Source of the DNA: Bradyrhizobium iriomotense
Lineage (GTDB): Bacteria > Pseudomonadota > Alphaproteobacteria > Rhizobiales > Xanthobacteraceae
Direction of reading: 5' to 3'
Assembly: GCF_018129405.1 (NCBI RefSeq)
Contig: NZ_JAFCLP010000021.1
Span: forward strand, 62,001-126,000
Length of the DNA stretch: 64,000 nucleotides
The notes below the pieces were generated by a model. The model ran no database searches. It was not told the DNA's origin and saw only the letters and a list, made by a program, of their open reading frames with translations. A program made the position numbers and the translations under genes. Every line of letters begins with the position of its first letter. Position 1 is the first letter of the stretch. Shown piece by piece: positions 34,601-42,634 of this stretch.

Positions 34601-37600
34601 CCCGAAAGTGGCGCGGTTCGACATCACGCTCGAGCTGGTCGAGGCCGACGGGCGGTTCACCGGTTTCTTCGAATACGCCACCGACCTGTTCGACGCGGCA
34701 ACGATCGAAGGCATGGCCGCGCAGTTCAAGACGTTGCTCAAGGCCGTCATCGCAGATCCCGAACAGCGCATCTCGCGCCTGCCGCTGCTGACCGAGGCCG
34801 AACGCCGGCAGCTGCTGGCGAAAGGCCACGGCGTGCCGGCCAACTTCGCCACGCGCGGCAATCTGAGCGAACGCTTCGAGCGCCAAGCGAAGAAGACGCC
34901 GAACGCGATCGCGGTGTCGGACGGAAGCGCATCCCTGAGCTATCGCGAGCTGGCGCGCCGCAGCCAGGCGATCGCGCGCTGGCTCCTCCGCGAGGGCGTC
35001 GGGCCCGAGACGGTGGTCGCCTTGCTCGCCGGGCGCGGCCCCGATCTGCTCGCCGCCATGATCGCGGTGCAGCGCGTGGGCGCGGCCTTCCTGAACCTCG
35101 ATCCAGACCAACCGACCGCGCGACTGGCGACCATCCTCGGATCGAGCTGCGCCCGCGTGCTGCTGACGGGGCGCGCCCAATCGGCGATGGTCGAAGCGCT
35201 GCTCGAACCCCTGGTCGAGCGCATCCAGGTGGCCGAACTCGAGGACACTATCGCGCCAGGGGTGACCAAGCCGGCCCGGGCCGCGCGGCGCGCAGCCTCG
35301 AGCCTTGCCTATCTCATCTATACGTCCGGCTCCTCCGGCGCGCCGAAGGGCGTCATGATCGAGCAGCGCGGCCTGTCGAACCATCTGGCCTCGCTGATTG
35401 CCGAGCTGAAGCTGTCGCCGAAGGACGTGATCGCGCAGACCGCACCGCAGAGTTTTGTGATTTCGGTCTGGCAATTCCTTGCCGGGCCGATGGTCGGCGC
35501 GCGTGTCCATGTCTGCGGCACCGCGATCGTGCAGGACCCGATCCTGCTCGCGCGGGAGATCGAGCGCGAAGAGATCACGGTGCTGGAAATCGTGCCGTCG
35601 CTGCTGCGCGTGATCCTCGACCGCATGGACGAGGCGCAGGTCCAGCGTGCCTTTGCGAAATTGCGGCTCCTGATCTCGACCGGCGAGCCGCTGCCTGTCG
35701 ATCTCTGCCGCGCCTGGTTCGCCCGCTGCCCGAAAGTGCCGCTGATCAATGCCTATGGGGCGTCGGAATGTTCCGACGACGTGTCGCTGCATCGCCTGAC
35801 CAAGGCGCCGGCGATCGCGACGGGCAACGTCCCGGTCGGCGCGCCGCTGCCGAACACCCAGCTCTACGTGCTCGACGCAAACCTGCAGCCGCAGCCGGTC
35901 GGCGTGACCGGCGAGCTCTGCATCGGCGGCGCCGGAATCGGCCGCTTCTATGTCAACGATCCCGCGCAGAGCCGGCAGCGTTTCCTGCCCGATCCATTTT
36001 CGCGCCAGGCCGGCCGCCGGCTGTACCGCACCGGCGATCTCGCCCGCCGCCGCGCTGACGGCACGATCGAATGCCTCGGCCGCGCCGACCATCAGGTCAA
36101 GGTCCGCGGCTACCGCATCGAACTCAAGGAGATCGAGAACGCGCTTACCGACCATCCGAGCGTGCGCACCGGCATCGTCGAACCGCGCCGCGAGGCCGGC
36201 GGCGACGTCAGGCTGATCGCCCATATCGTCGCCAGGCCCGGCAGCCGGGTCAGCGCCAGCGAACTGCGCGAATTTTTGAAGAGCCGGCTGCCCGGCCATG
36301 CCATCCCGTCCGCCTTTTTGTTCCTGGACCAGGTGCCGCTCAATGCCCACGGCAAGATCGATCGCTCCGCGCTGCTGGCGCCCGCACAACAGGATGCCTC
36401 CGAGCCGGATGCGGCCGTGCCGGCACGGCGTTTCACCGAAAAGGTGCTCTCCGACATCTGGATCGACCTGCTGAAGGTCGAGGGCATCGGAGTGACCGAC
36501 AATTTCTTCGATCTCGGCGGCCATTCGCTGCTGGCCGGCCAGGCGATGGCGCGCGTCGCCCGTGCGCTCGGCGTGTCGCTGCCGATCAAGACCATTTTCG
36601 AGGCGCCGACGGTCGAAGAGCTTGCCCGTCGGGTCGACGAGGCCGTGGCGGCGAAACCGCACAAGCCTGCCGCAAGCGTGTCGCGGCTGATCGCAAGCGG
36701 GCCGCCGACGCTCTCGGTCGCACAGGATCAGATGATTCGCATCGAGCAGAACCTGCCGCACCTGCCACTGTTCAACCTGCCCTTTGCCTTTCGCCTCCAA
36801 GGCCCGCTCGAACCGGCGATCCTCGCGCAAGCCTTCGGCGACATCGTGCGCCGCCACGAATCGCTGCGGACCGGTTTCGGCTGGAACGGCGACGAGCCCG
36901 TCAGCCGCATCGCCACTCCCAGCGAGCTCGGGCCGGTGCTCACCGTCGAGGTGATCGGCGACGGGCGGCCGCACAACAACAAGCGGCGCAAGGCGCTCGA
37001 ACTCAGGAAGATCGATCTGCTGATCGAGCAGGAGACCTATACCCCGTTCGACATCGCGCGACCGCCGCTGCTGCGGGCGCGGCTGTTACGGCTCCATGCC
37101 GACGACCACGTGCTGCTGCTGACGCTGCATCATGCCATTGCCGACGGCTGGTCGATCGGCGTGCTGTTCGAGGAATTGTCCAGCCGCTATGCGGCGCTGG
37201 CCGGGCGCCCCGCAGCACCGCTGCCCAAACCGCCGCCGGCCTTTGCCGAGGTCGCGCGCTGGCAGCGCTGGTGGTGCGGCACCGACGCCGCCCGCCGCCA
37301 GGCCGCCGACTGGACGGAGAATTTACGCGGTGCGGCTGCGATCTTCGAGGGCGAAGCGGCGCCCGGCGCGTCCACCGGGCACCATCCGCTCGGGCTCGAG
37401 CCCGACCTGATCGCGCGACTCACGGCGTTCGCCGGTCAGCACAACGGCACACTGTTCATGTGCCTGCTGACTGGCCTGAAGGTCCTGCTGCTGGCGCGGA
37501 CCGGCCGCACCGACATCTCGGTCGCCACCGCCATGGCCAATCGCGCCCAGCCGGACACCGACCGGATCGTCGGCCCGTTCGAGAACACGGTGATCGTCCG

Positions 37601-38051
37601 CACCACAATCACGCCGGATCTGTCGTTCGCGCAGGCCCTGAGCCGGGTGCGCCAGAGCGTGCTCGACGCGCATGCACGGCAGGAGCTGCCGTTCAACATG
37701 CTGGCCGACCATCTGGAGCGGGAGGGGATCGACCCGGCCGCGCTGCTCCAGGTCTATTTCACGCTGCAGAATCCGCTGCGCCAGCCGCTCGACCTGCCGG
37801 AGATTGCGGTGCAATCGATCGGAAACGTCGCGCGCGAGGGCCAGCCGGTGCTGCCGATCGACCAGACCTGGCTGTCGCTGATGCTGAAGGAGCGTCCGAC
37901 CGGAATCACCGGTTCATGCAATTACAAGCACGAACTGCTCGACGGCAGCACGGTCCGCACATGGATGGCGGATCTCGTCGCGCTGCTGGAGGCGGCCGTC
38001 GACCAACCCGGCACACCACTCGGCCAATTGCTCGCGCGCAAGGCGGCATGA
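31611..38051 (+). CDS. bimodular nonribosomal peptide synthetase with terminal condensation domain
   Basis: A 2146-residue synthetase. An acyl-CoA-ligase-like AMP-binding domain (about 20-520; core LTSGTAARPKMVPLT, YGMTEAAS) is followed by carrier 1 (LGADSLAVTQ, Ser near 567), C1 (about 625-1060; HHLVTDG), A2 (about 1083-1590; YTSGSSGAPKG, NAYGASE, GKIDRSAL), carrier 2 (LGGHSLLAG) and terminal C2 (about 1700-2146; HHAIADG). There is no thioesterase or reductase domain. In A2 the residue aligned to Asp235 of PheA is Val1283. The pocket read by hand is V-I-W-E-I-T-A-D-D-K. The start is uncertain (ATG 31611, or TTG 31617 with better spacing from AAAAGGGA). Confidence 0.9.
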   Translation: MALSDIASGAGSVGANQETKSFSHIGGLLDFYARRIPAAPAILAPGRPALTYGALGERTHDLVRTLRGLGIAPADRIAVALPRGADSALALIAVASSCACIPVNPDLTADELQRYFSELKLTALVTRADMNSPSRDVAKTLGIAVIDFVPGPKDDLGGCMFIGPTVGPTSTSGASRGDDDAFILLTSGTAARPKMVPLTHRNVCLSAYNAGRVLALTSHDRLLNVLPLFHAHGLISGLLTALAAGSSVICTDGFDALSFFGWMRELQPTWYTAVPTIHRALLTAAEAGSDRIRASSLRVIRSASASLAPAILSGLEATFGVPVLETYGMTEAASQIAANPFELRKIGSVGRAAGPEIAIMDEAGRALASGEHGEIVLRGANMMRGYYNDEAATQAAFRNGWFRTGDLGYLDADGYLFIVGRIKDVINRGGQKVSPLEVEDVLLGHPAVLEAGVFAVPHPKLGENVAAVVVLRQNSEASSDQLRQFARKRLAAYKVPSLIRSVAALPKGASGKVKRNALAGLIAETADAGETRLPRNALETQLAAIWAGLLELPQVGIDQDVFALGADSLAVTQMRSRLRERFSVDFSFEDIFDCATVAALAARLETAATRREALPAWHQAAAATADAPLSFQQQRMYLLSRLDPTRYNYNVVEIAMLKGAVDVAALSASLTAICTRHEALRSVFIERQGEPAQRVLQSPPQFERIKLKPCAADKRAAIIRREALKLAQYKFDLAHEAPLKVTLLSFDKSSHALVVNVHHLVTDGWSQRLFWEELAAHYAAAQKKDVAALPSPTFQYRDFALWQQGWAQTPAAKEQLDYWRAQLDGVTTLPLRTDRPRPEVWSGHGARHYFEFSSTLSGDVRALSQAQGVTPFMTLLAAFQCLLFRHTSHEDVATGSLIANRNQIESERLIGLFANTLILRNDFGGDPSFGEMLRRVRQVTLDAYRNQDLAIEEVLRALQIARRTDGNPLFRIMFILQNASIEAARFPGLSTRRLEVDPKVARFDITLELVEADGRFTGFFEYATDLFDAATIEGMAAQFKTLLKAVIADPEQRISRLPLLTEAERRQLLAKGHGVPANFATRGNLSERFERQAKKTPNAIAVSDGSASLSYRELARRSQAIARWLLREGVGPETVVALLAGRGPDLLAAMIAVQRVGAAFLNLDPDQPTARLATILGSSCARVLLTGRAQSAMVEALLEPLVERIQVAELEDTIAPGVTKPARAARRAASSLAYLIYTSGSSGAPKGVMIEQRGLSNHLASLIAELKLSPKDVIAQTAPQSFVISVWQFLAGPMVGARVHVCGTAIVQDPILLAREIEREEITVLEIVPSLLRVILDRMDEAQVQRAFAKLRLLISTGEPLPVDLCRAWFARCPKVPLINAYGASECSDDVSLHRLTKAPAIATGNVPVGAPLPNTQLYVLDANLQPQPVGVTGELCIGGAGIGRFYVNDPAQSRQRFLPDPFSRQAGRRLYRTGDLARRRADGTIECLGRADHQVKVRGYRIELKEIENALTDHPSVRTGIVEPRREAGGDVRLIAHIVARPGSRVSASELREFLKSRLPGHAIPSAFLFLDQVPLNAHGKIDRSALLAPAQQDASEPDAAVPARRFTEKVLSDIWIDLLKVEGIGVTDNFFDLGGHSLLAGQAMARVARALGVSLPIKTIFEAPTVEELARRVDEAVAAKPHKPAASVSRLIASGPPTLSVAQDQMIRIEQNLPHLPLFNLPFAFRLQGPLEPAILAQAFGDIVRRHESLRTGFGWNGDEPVSRIATPSELGPVLTVEVIGDGRPHNNKRRKALELRKIDLLIEQETYTPFDIARPPLLRARLLRLHADDHVLLLTLHHAIADGWSIGVLFEELSSRYAALAGRPAAPLPKPPPAFAEVARWQRWWCGTDAARRQAADWTENLRGAAAIFEGEAAPGASTGHHPLGLEPDLIARLTAFAGQHNGTLFMCLLTGLKVLLLARTGRTDISVATAMANRAQPDTDRIVGPFENTVIVRTTITPDLSFAQALSRVRQSVLDAHARQELPFNMLADHLEREGIDPAALLQVYFTLQNPLRQPLDLPEIAVQSIGNVAREGQPVLPIDQTWLSLMLKERPTGITGSCNYKHELLDGSTVRTWMADLVALLEAAVDQPGTPLGQLLARKAA

Positions 38052-38193
38052 CCGGCCGTACACGAGGGCGAATACAGGTTCACTCGTCAAAGCTGTGCAT
38101 GATCAAGTTGCATCTTGATTATTTGGCGCCACCGCGCAAGATTATTCCCGCCTTTTTGATTTGGACGATTATTTTCAACCGGGGGAGTGCGTT

Positions 38194-38361
38194 ATGGGTT
38201 TCATCAAATTTACCAAGGGCACCTCGTTGAGCGACAAGGACCGCAAGGCCCTGCAGAAGCTGCTGACCGACGAGAAGAAGAAGCTCCAGGCCGCGCTGAA
38301 GGACGTCGACGCCAGCCTTTCGATGCTGGGCGGGGCGAAGAAGGCCAAGAAGAAAAAGTAA
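38194..38361 (+). CDS. 55-residue lysine-rich helical protein in the NRPS locus
   Basis: A small protein (MGFIKFTKGTSLSDKDRKAL...) with a GGGGGAG site 7 bases upstream. It is predicted to be alpha-helical through the middle (KALQKLLTDEKKKLQAALK), and ends with GGAKKAKKKK. It lies 142 bases after the synthetase stop and on the same strand. It is not an MbtH protein: the conserved NxxxQxS...P.GW pattern is absent. It could be a structural or nucleic-acid-binding peptide, or an unrecognised partner of the synthetase. No family is known to me. Confidence 0.7.
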   Translation: MGFIKFTKGTSLSDKDRKALQKLLTDEKKKLQAALKDVDASLSMLGGAKKAKKKK

Positions 38362-38610
38362 GACTAGTCGGCAGGGACGCCGCACCGAATCTTCAGGCTT
38401 CTTTTTTCGGCCTCCGGTTTTCTAAAATTGGGCCGCTCGCTCGTCGAGTTGGGGTCTCGCACAAGCTTGCGCCTGTAAACCGGCCTGCAAATCGACAAGA
38501 ATTTGCCTGGGTAGACCGTTAAGACCGGTCCGCTTGGTTGATTCTTGCTCAGTTGTTTCTTCCGTCAGAGCCGGGGATTTGGCCTCTGCCTGACGCCAAA
38601 GGCCCAATTG

Positions 38611-39342
38611 ATGGCAGACGACAGAATTGAACTGTTTGTCGGACTGATCGCGACAATTGACGCGCCGGGCGCAGCCGATGCGTGCCGACGGCTGCTCTCG
38701 GTCGACGAACGGATCCGCGCCGACCGCTTCAAGTTCGAGCGGCATCGGCGGCAATATATTTTCGCGCACGCCATGCTGCGCCTGGCGCTGTCCCAGGTCG
38801 CGCCTGACGTCGCGCCCACCGACTGGTCGTTTGGGGCCGGCCGCTATGGGCGTCCGTTCGTCGCATCGCCCAAAACCTCGACCGCGCTGCATTTCAGCCT
38901 GTCGCACGCCGACGGCTGCGTCGCCTGCGTCATATCCGGCCATGAGGCTGTCGGCGTCGACGTCGAAACCGTGTCACGGCGTGTCGCCCCGCTTTCCACC
39001 GCGAATCGCTTCTTTGCGCCGGAGGAGGTCGAGACGCTGCGCAGGCTGCCGGAGCCGGCGGCGATCGAGCGCTTCTTCGACTATTGGACGCTCAAGGAGG
39101 CCTATCTGAAGGCCAGAGGTTTCGGGCTCAACCTGCCGCTCGACGCCTTCGCGATGCAGGTGTCGCGCGAGGCCATCGAGATCAGCTTCAAGCCTGATAT
39201 CGCCGACGATCCCTCGGGATGGCGCTTCTCGCTGTGCTCGCCCTCCCCCTCGCATCGCCTCGCGATCGCCGACGGCTCCCGGGCGGACGGCGGCCTTCCC
39301 ATCAGCCGCAATGCCTGGCCGCTCCAGGAAGCGGCTGAATGA
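38611..39342 (+). CDS. Sfp-type 4'-phosphopantetheinyl transferase
   Basis: A 243-residue enzyme that attaches the phosphopantetheine arm of coenzyme A to the serine of carrier domains, here most likely those of the adjacent synthetase. The signatures GVDVE (residues 115-119) and WTLKEAYLKARG (159-170) hold the metal-binding Asp and Glu and the catalytic Lys. The ATG at 38611 begins MADDRIELFVG; the frame extends to 38545 without need. The stop overlaps the next gene's start as ATGA. The order synthetase, small protein, transferase, oxidoreductase suggests one functional locus. Confidence 0.92.
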   Translation: MADDRIELFVGLIATIDAPGAADACRRLLSVDERIRADRFKFERHRRQYIFAHAMLRLALSQVAPDVAPTDWSFGAGRYGRPFVASPKTSTALHFSLSHADGCVACVISGHEAVGVDVETVSRRVAPLSTANRFFAPEEVETLRRLPEPAAIERFFDYWTLKEAYLKARGFGLNLPLDAFAMQVSREAIEISFKPDIADDPSGWRFSLCSPSPSHRLAIADGSRADGGLPISRNAWPLQEAAE

Positions 39343-40319
39343 CGACCTCGCGGCTGCGCGTCTTTCCCGCGATCTCGCGCAACCGCGATCCCAAGCAGTA
39401 TGTCGGTGAGCTGATGCGGGTGGCAGAGTTCGCCGACCGCAACGGCTTCGAAGGGATTTTGCTGTTCGAAGGCAACGACGTGTTCGTCGAGCCCTGGGCC
39501 ATGGCCCAGCACATCATGGCGGAGACGACCCGAAGCTCGCCGCTGATCGCGGTCAATCCGGTCTACATGCACCCGTTCACGGCGGCGAAATTCGTCTCGT
39601 CGCTGGCGCAGCTCTACGGCCGCAAGGTCTATCTCAACATGATCACGGGGACCGCGGTCAGCGACTTGCAGGGCCTCGGCGACGAGCAGACCCATGCCGA
39701 CCGCTATGTCAGGCTCGGGGAGTTCGTCGCGCTGATGCGCCAGTTGCTCTCGAGCCCGCGGCCGGTGACTGTCGAGGGCCGGTTCTACCGCGCGAGTCAT
39801 CTGCAGCTTCGTCCGCGCCTGCCGGCGGAGCTGATGCCGGAATTTTTGATCGCCGGCCAGTCCCAGGCGGCGCAGCGCGTGGCGAAAGAGACCGGCTGCA
39901 TCAAGATGCAGATGCTGCCGCCCGATCTCGATCGCGGGCTCGACGCGCCAGGCATGAACTTCGGCATCTTCGCCCGCGAGAGCCGCGAGGAAGCGCGGCA
40001 AGCGGCGAAGGCACGCTTCCGCGACAACCCCGACGATCGCGAGCTGCTCGCGCTCACCGTGGAGAACAGCGACTCCGTGTGGAAGCGACGGCTGTATGAG
40101 GGGCAGAGCGGCGAACTTCAGCCCAACGGCTACTGGCTGCTGCCGTTCCTGACCTTCCAGGCGGACTGCCCCTATCTCGTCGGCAGCTACGACGAGATCG
40201 GCGCAAAGCTGAGGGCGTTTGCGGCGAAGGGCCTGACCACGATCATGCTCGACATGGTCGCGGACGAGGCCGAGATGCAGCACGTCTGCAAGGCGCTGGC
40301 GGCAAGCGGGATGTTTTGA
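39339..40319 (+). CDS. LLM class flavin-dependent oxidoreductase
   Basis: A 326-residue bacterial-luciferase-like (beta/alpha)8 monooxygenase using reduced FMN or F420. The family features are the N-terminal barrel strands, GFEGILLFEGNDVFVEPW, LYGRKVYLNMITGTAVSDLQGLGD and the motif FLIAGQSQAAQRVAKETG. It is closest in style to alkanesulfonate monooxygenase-type enzymes (SsuD-like start and HADRYVRLGEF). The translational overlap with the phosphopantetheinyl transferase places it in the peptide locus, where it may oxidise the nonribosomal product or a carrier-bound intermediate. No flavin reductase gene is adjacent. Confidence 0.85.
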   Translation: MTTSRLRVFPAISRNRDPKQYVGELMRVAEFADRNGFEGILLFEGNDVFVEPWAMAQHIMAETTRSSPLIAVNPVYMHPFTAAKFVSSLAQLYGRKVYLNMITGTAVSDLQGLGDEQTHADRYVRLGEFVALMRQLLSSPRPVTVEGRFYRASHLQLRPRLPAELMPEFLIAGQSQAAQRVAKETGCIKMQMLPPDLDRGLDAPGMNFGIFARESREEARQAAKARFRDNPDDRELLALTVENSDSVWKRRLYEGQSGELQPNGYWLLPFLTFQADCPYLVGSYDEIGAKLRAFAAKGLTTIMLDMVADEAEMQHVCKALAASGMF

Positions 40320-40329
40320 AGTCTGCCTC

Positions 40330-40500
40330 TTCTCCCTCGCCCCGCTTGCGGGGCCGCGACGAGCTTCGCTCGCGCTGAGAGGGTCGGGGTGAGGGGGACT
40401 CTCCGCGAGGACGGTGACAGTTGGACTCGTGGAGAGTCCCCCTCACCCGGAATTTGCTCACGCAAATTCCGGCCTCTCCCCGCAGGCGGGGAGAGGCGAA
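40330..40500. repeat. mosaic of REP-like inverted repeats
   Basis: Four perfect hairpins stand in a row: GCCCCGC-TT-GCGGGGC (40339-40354); an 18-bp arm pair GGGTGAGGGGGACTCTCC / its complement at 40387-40404 and 40431-40448 with a 26-base loop; CCGGAATTTGC pair (40447-40472, 4-base loop); and GCCTCTCCCCGC pair (40472-40497, 2-base loop). They lie between convergent genes (LLM oxidoreductase and deacetylase-like) and probably act as a bidirectional terminator. Such elements are typical of dispersed Bradyrhizobium repeats. Confidence 0.8.
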
Positions 40501-40529
40501 GCGTCAGCGTAAAGCGAGAGAGGCGAAGC

Positions 40530-41555
40530 TCACCTCGCCTCTTCGAACCCGGCCAGCACCGAGGTCAAATTCGCGCCTAAAATATCCGAGAGATAGCCGC
40601 CCTCCTGCACGAACACGGTCGGCAGGCCCATCTTCGCGATGGCCTGGCCGATGCGGCGGAAGCCGGGCGTGGTAACGGCAAGGCCCTTCAGCGGATCGTG
40701 TTCGGAGGCGTCTAAGCCGAGCGCGATGACGAGGGCACCGGGCGCAAAGGACTCGATCGCCTTGCGCGCGACCTCCATCGCCTGCATGTAGCCGTCGTCA
40801 CCGGTGCCGATGGCGAGGGGAATGTTGAGGTTGGTGCCGAGGCCCGGGCCTTCGCCGCGCTCATGCGCATAGCCCCACACATAAGGATAGTACGCGACGG
40901 GATCGGCATGGATCGAGATCGTGTAGACGTCCGGCCGCGCGTAGAAGATGCCCTGCGTGCCGTTGCCGTGATGGACGTCGACGTCGAGGATCACGACGCG
41001 CTCGTGCTTGAGCCGCAGGTGCGCCGCCGCGATCGCGCTGTTGTTGAGGAAGCAGAAGCCGCCGGCCATGTCGCGATAGGCGTGATGACCGGGTGGACGA
41101 CAGAGCGCATAGGTCGCATCCTCGCCATCCATCACCATTTGCGCCGCCGTGACCGCAACGTCCGTTGCAGCGCAGGCCGCGGCCCAGGTGCCCGGGCCGA
41201 TCGGCGCCGCGGTGTCGGCGGTGTGCCAGCCGAGCTTGCCGACGATGTGGGTCGGATAGGTCGCGGCGTGGCGCACGGGATGGATGTTGCCGATCATCTC
41301 CGGGCCGGAGTCGCCAAGCGCGGTCCAGGCGTCCCAGGCTTCGCTCAGGAACGACAAATATTCCGGACTGTGAATGCGTGCGCGCGGCCCCTGCCCGAAC
41401 TTGGTCGGCTCGACCAGTTGATGCTTGCCGTCCTTCAGGCCCTTGAGCAGGCGATCGGCGCGCTCGGGCTGCTCGGTGGTGCGCTTGACGACACCGCGGA
41501 CCAGGAAGAATTGCGGATCGTGGCTGCGGTGCAGTTCGGTATGGACGGCTTTCAC
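40530..41555 (-). CDS. histone deacetylase-like acetylpolyamine amidohydrolase
   Basis: A 341-residue zinc amidohydrolase of the arginase/deacetylase fold. The signatures are RPPGHHAYRDMAGGFCFLNN (catalytic His-His pair) and ILDVDVHHGNGTQ (zinc Asp and His), with LGLDASEHDPLKG carrying the second zinc Asp. QEGGYLSD holds the transition-state Tyr. Bacterial members remove acetyl groups from polyamines or other acetylated amines. The nearby gamma-glutamyltransferase and amine-oxidase genes make a polyamine role plausible; proximity to the NRPS locus leaves a role there open, though they are separated by the REP mosaic and convergent. Confidence 0.9.
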   Translation of the reverse strand: MKAVHTELHRSHDPQFFLVRGVVKRTTEQPERADRLLKGLKDGKHQLVEPTKFGQGPRARIHSPEYLSFLSEAWDAWTALGDSGPEMIGNIHPVRHAATYPTHIVGKLGWHTADTAAPIGPGTWAAACAATDVAVTAAQMVMDGEDATYALCRPPGHHAYRDMAGGFCFLNNSAIAAAHLRLKHERVVILDVDVHHGNGTQGIFYARPDVYTISIHADPVAYYPYVWGYAHERGEGPGLGTNLNIPLAIGTGDDGYMQAMEVARKAIESFAPGALVIALGLDASEHDPLKGLAVTTPGFRRIGQAIAKMGLPTVFVQEGGYLSDILGANLTSVLAGFEEAR

Positions 41556-41695
41556 TCAAACACTCCGTGGTCGCGTGCTCTTGGGGGATGCCACAGATGT
41601 CTTGATGCCTGCGACGGCCAGATGCAAGCAAGAAGAATGCCGTCCTCGCGCCACTGTTCTGCACGGGAAGCAGACCGCCTTTAAGCGGCTCGGGC

Positions 41696-42634
41696 TCAGC
41701 AGCGGCCGCGCTGGAGGCAGTGCTCGCGGCCCTGCTGGTCGGTGCGGAAGGCCTCGATGAAGCCGCCCTGGCGCTGGGTGACGAAGACGGTCTTGCCGTC
41801 GCTGCCGCCGAAGGCAAGGTTGGTCGGCTCCTTGGCCCTCAGCGGGATCTCGCGCTCGACCGCGCCGGTCGGCCTCATCAGCGCGATCGTGCCCTTGAGA
41901 ATGCGCGCGACGTAGAGCCGGCCGGCAACGTCCGTGCGCAGGCCGTCGATGGTGTCGGGCTGAAACGCCTTGACCAGTCTTGCCGCGGTGAGCTCGTTGC
42001 CGCTGATCGCATAGGACCAGATCTGGCCGCTGCTGGATTCGCCGACATAGAGCGTCTTGCCGTCAGGACCGAGATCGATGCCGTTGGTGGTGCCCATCGC
42101 GCGCGGCGCCGACATCACCTGCCCCTGCACCGATCCATCGGCAGCCTTGGCAATGCGCCAGATGTGGCCTTCCCTGCCCTTCCAATTCGGATCGCTCGCA
42201 TAGATCGTACCGTCGCGCGCGACGGTAATGTCGTTTGGCTGGTTCATCTCGTCGGAGTGAAACCAGACCACGGGCTCGGTCGCGCCCTTCGCTATCGCGA
42301 AGATGTTGTGCTTCTTGTAGTCGGCGATGAACATGGTGCCGCTGCGATCGAAACGGATCGCGTTGCCGACGCTGCCTTCGGGCAGTGTCGTGAACAGCTC
42401 CGAGGCGGCGCCGCCCGCGGGCAATTTGCCGATGGTGCCGGGCTTGCCGAGATTGACGACGAACAGGTTGCCGTCGAGATCGGCGGCGGGTCCTTCGATG
42501 CCGAAGGTGTATTCGCTGGCGGGCGTCACCTGCACGCTGTCGAACAGTTTTGTTTCGGCAGCGGCAGGCGGCGTCGCGACGAGCAAGATGCTACTGCACA
42601 GGCACCAGAAATTCCTGCCGGATGTAATAGCCAT
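41696..42634 (-). CDS. SMP-30/gluconolactonase-like beta-propeller protein, exported
   Basis: A 312-residue protein. The N-terminus (FWCLCSSILLVATPPAAAETK) looks like a signal peptide. The rest has repeated propeller strands of the SMP-30/gluconolactonase type: GPAADLDGNLFVVNLG, RFDRSGTMFIADY, NDITVARDGTIYASDP and GIDLGPDGKTLYVGESS. Family members are lactonases or calcium-dependent hydrolases. Its start overlaps the upstream sorbosone-dehydrogenase-like gene by 44 bases; an alternative TTG at the end of that gene would shorten the signal. It probably acts with its neighbour on a sugar or lactone in the periplasm. Confidence 0.8.
   Translation of the reverse strand: MAITSGRNFWCLCSSILLVATPPAAAETKLFDSVQVTPASEYTFGIEGPAADLDGNLFVVNLGKPGTIGKLPAGGAASELFTTLPEGSVGNAIRFDRSGTMFIADYKKHNIFAIAKGATEPVVWFHSDEMNQPNDITVARDGTIYASDPNWKGREGHIWRIAKAADGSVQGQVMSAPRAMGTTNGIDLGPDGKTLYVGESSSGQIWSYAISGNELTAARLVKAFQPDTIDGLRTDVAGRLYVARILKGTIALMRPTGAVEREIPLRAKEPTNLAFGGSDGKTVFVTQRQGGFIEAFRTDQQGREHCLQRGRC

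Noticed and set aside
32610-36974. 1454-codon open frame antisense to the NRPS gene
   Set aside because: Long antisense frames are expected in high-GC genes. It has no domain, no ribosome-binding site and lies wholly within a well-supported synthetase.
38194-38361. MbtH-like protein in the NRPS locus
   Set aside because: The small Lys-rich protein has none of the conserved Trp, Pro and Asn residues of MbtH proteins.
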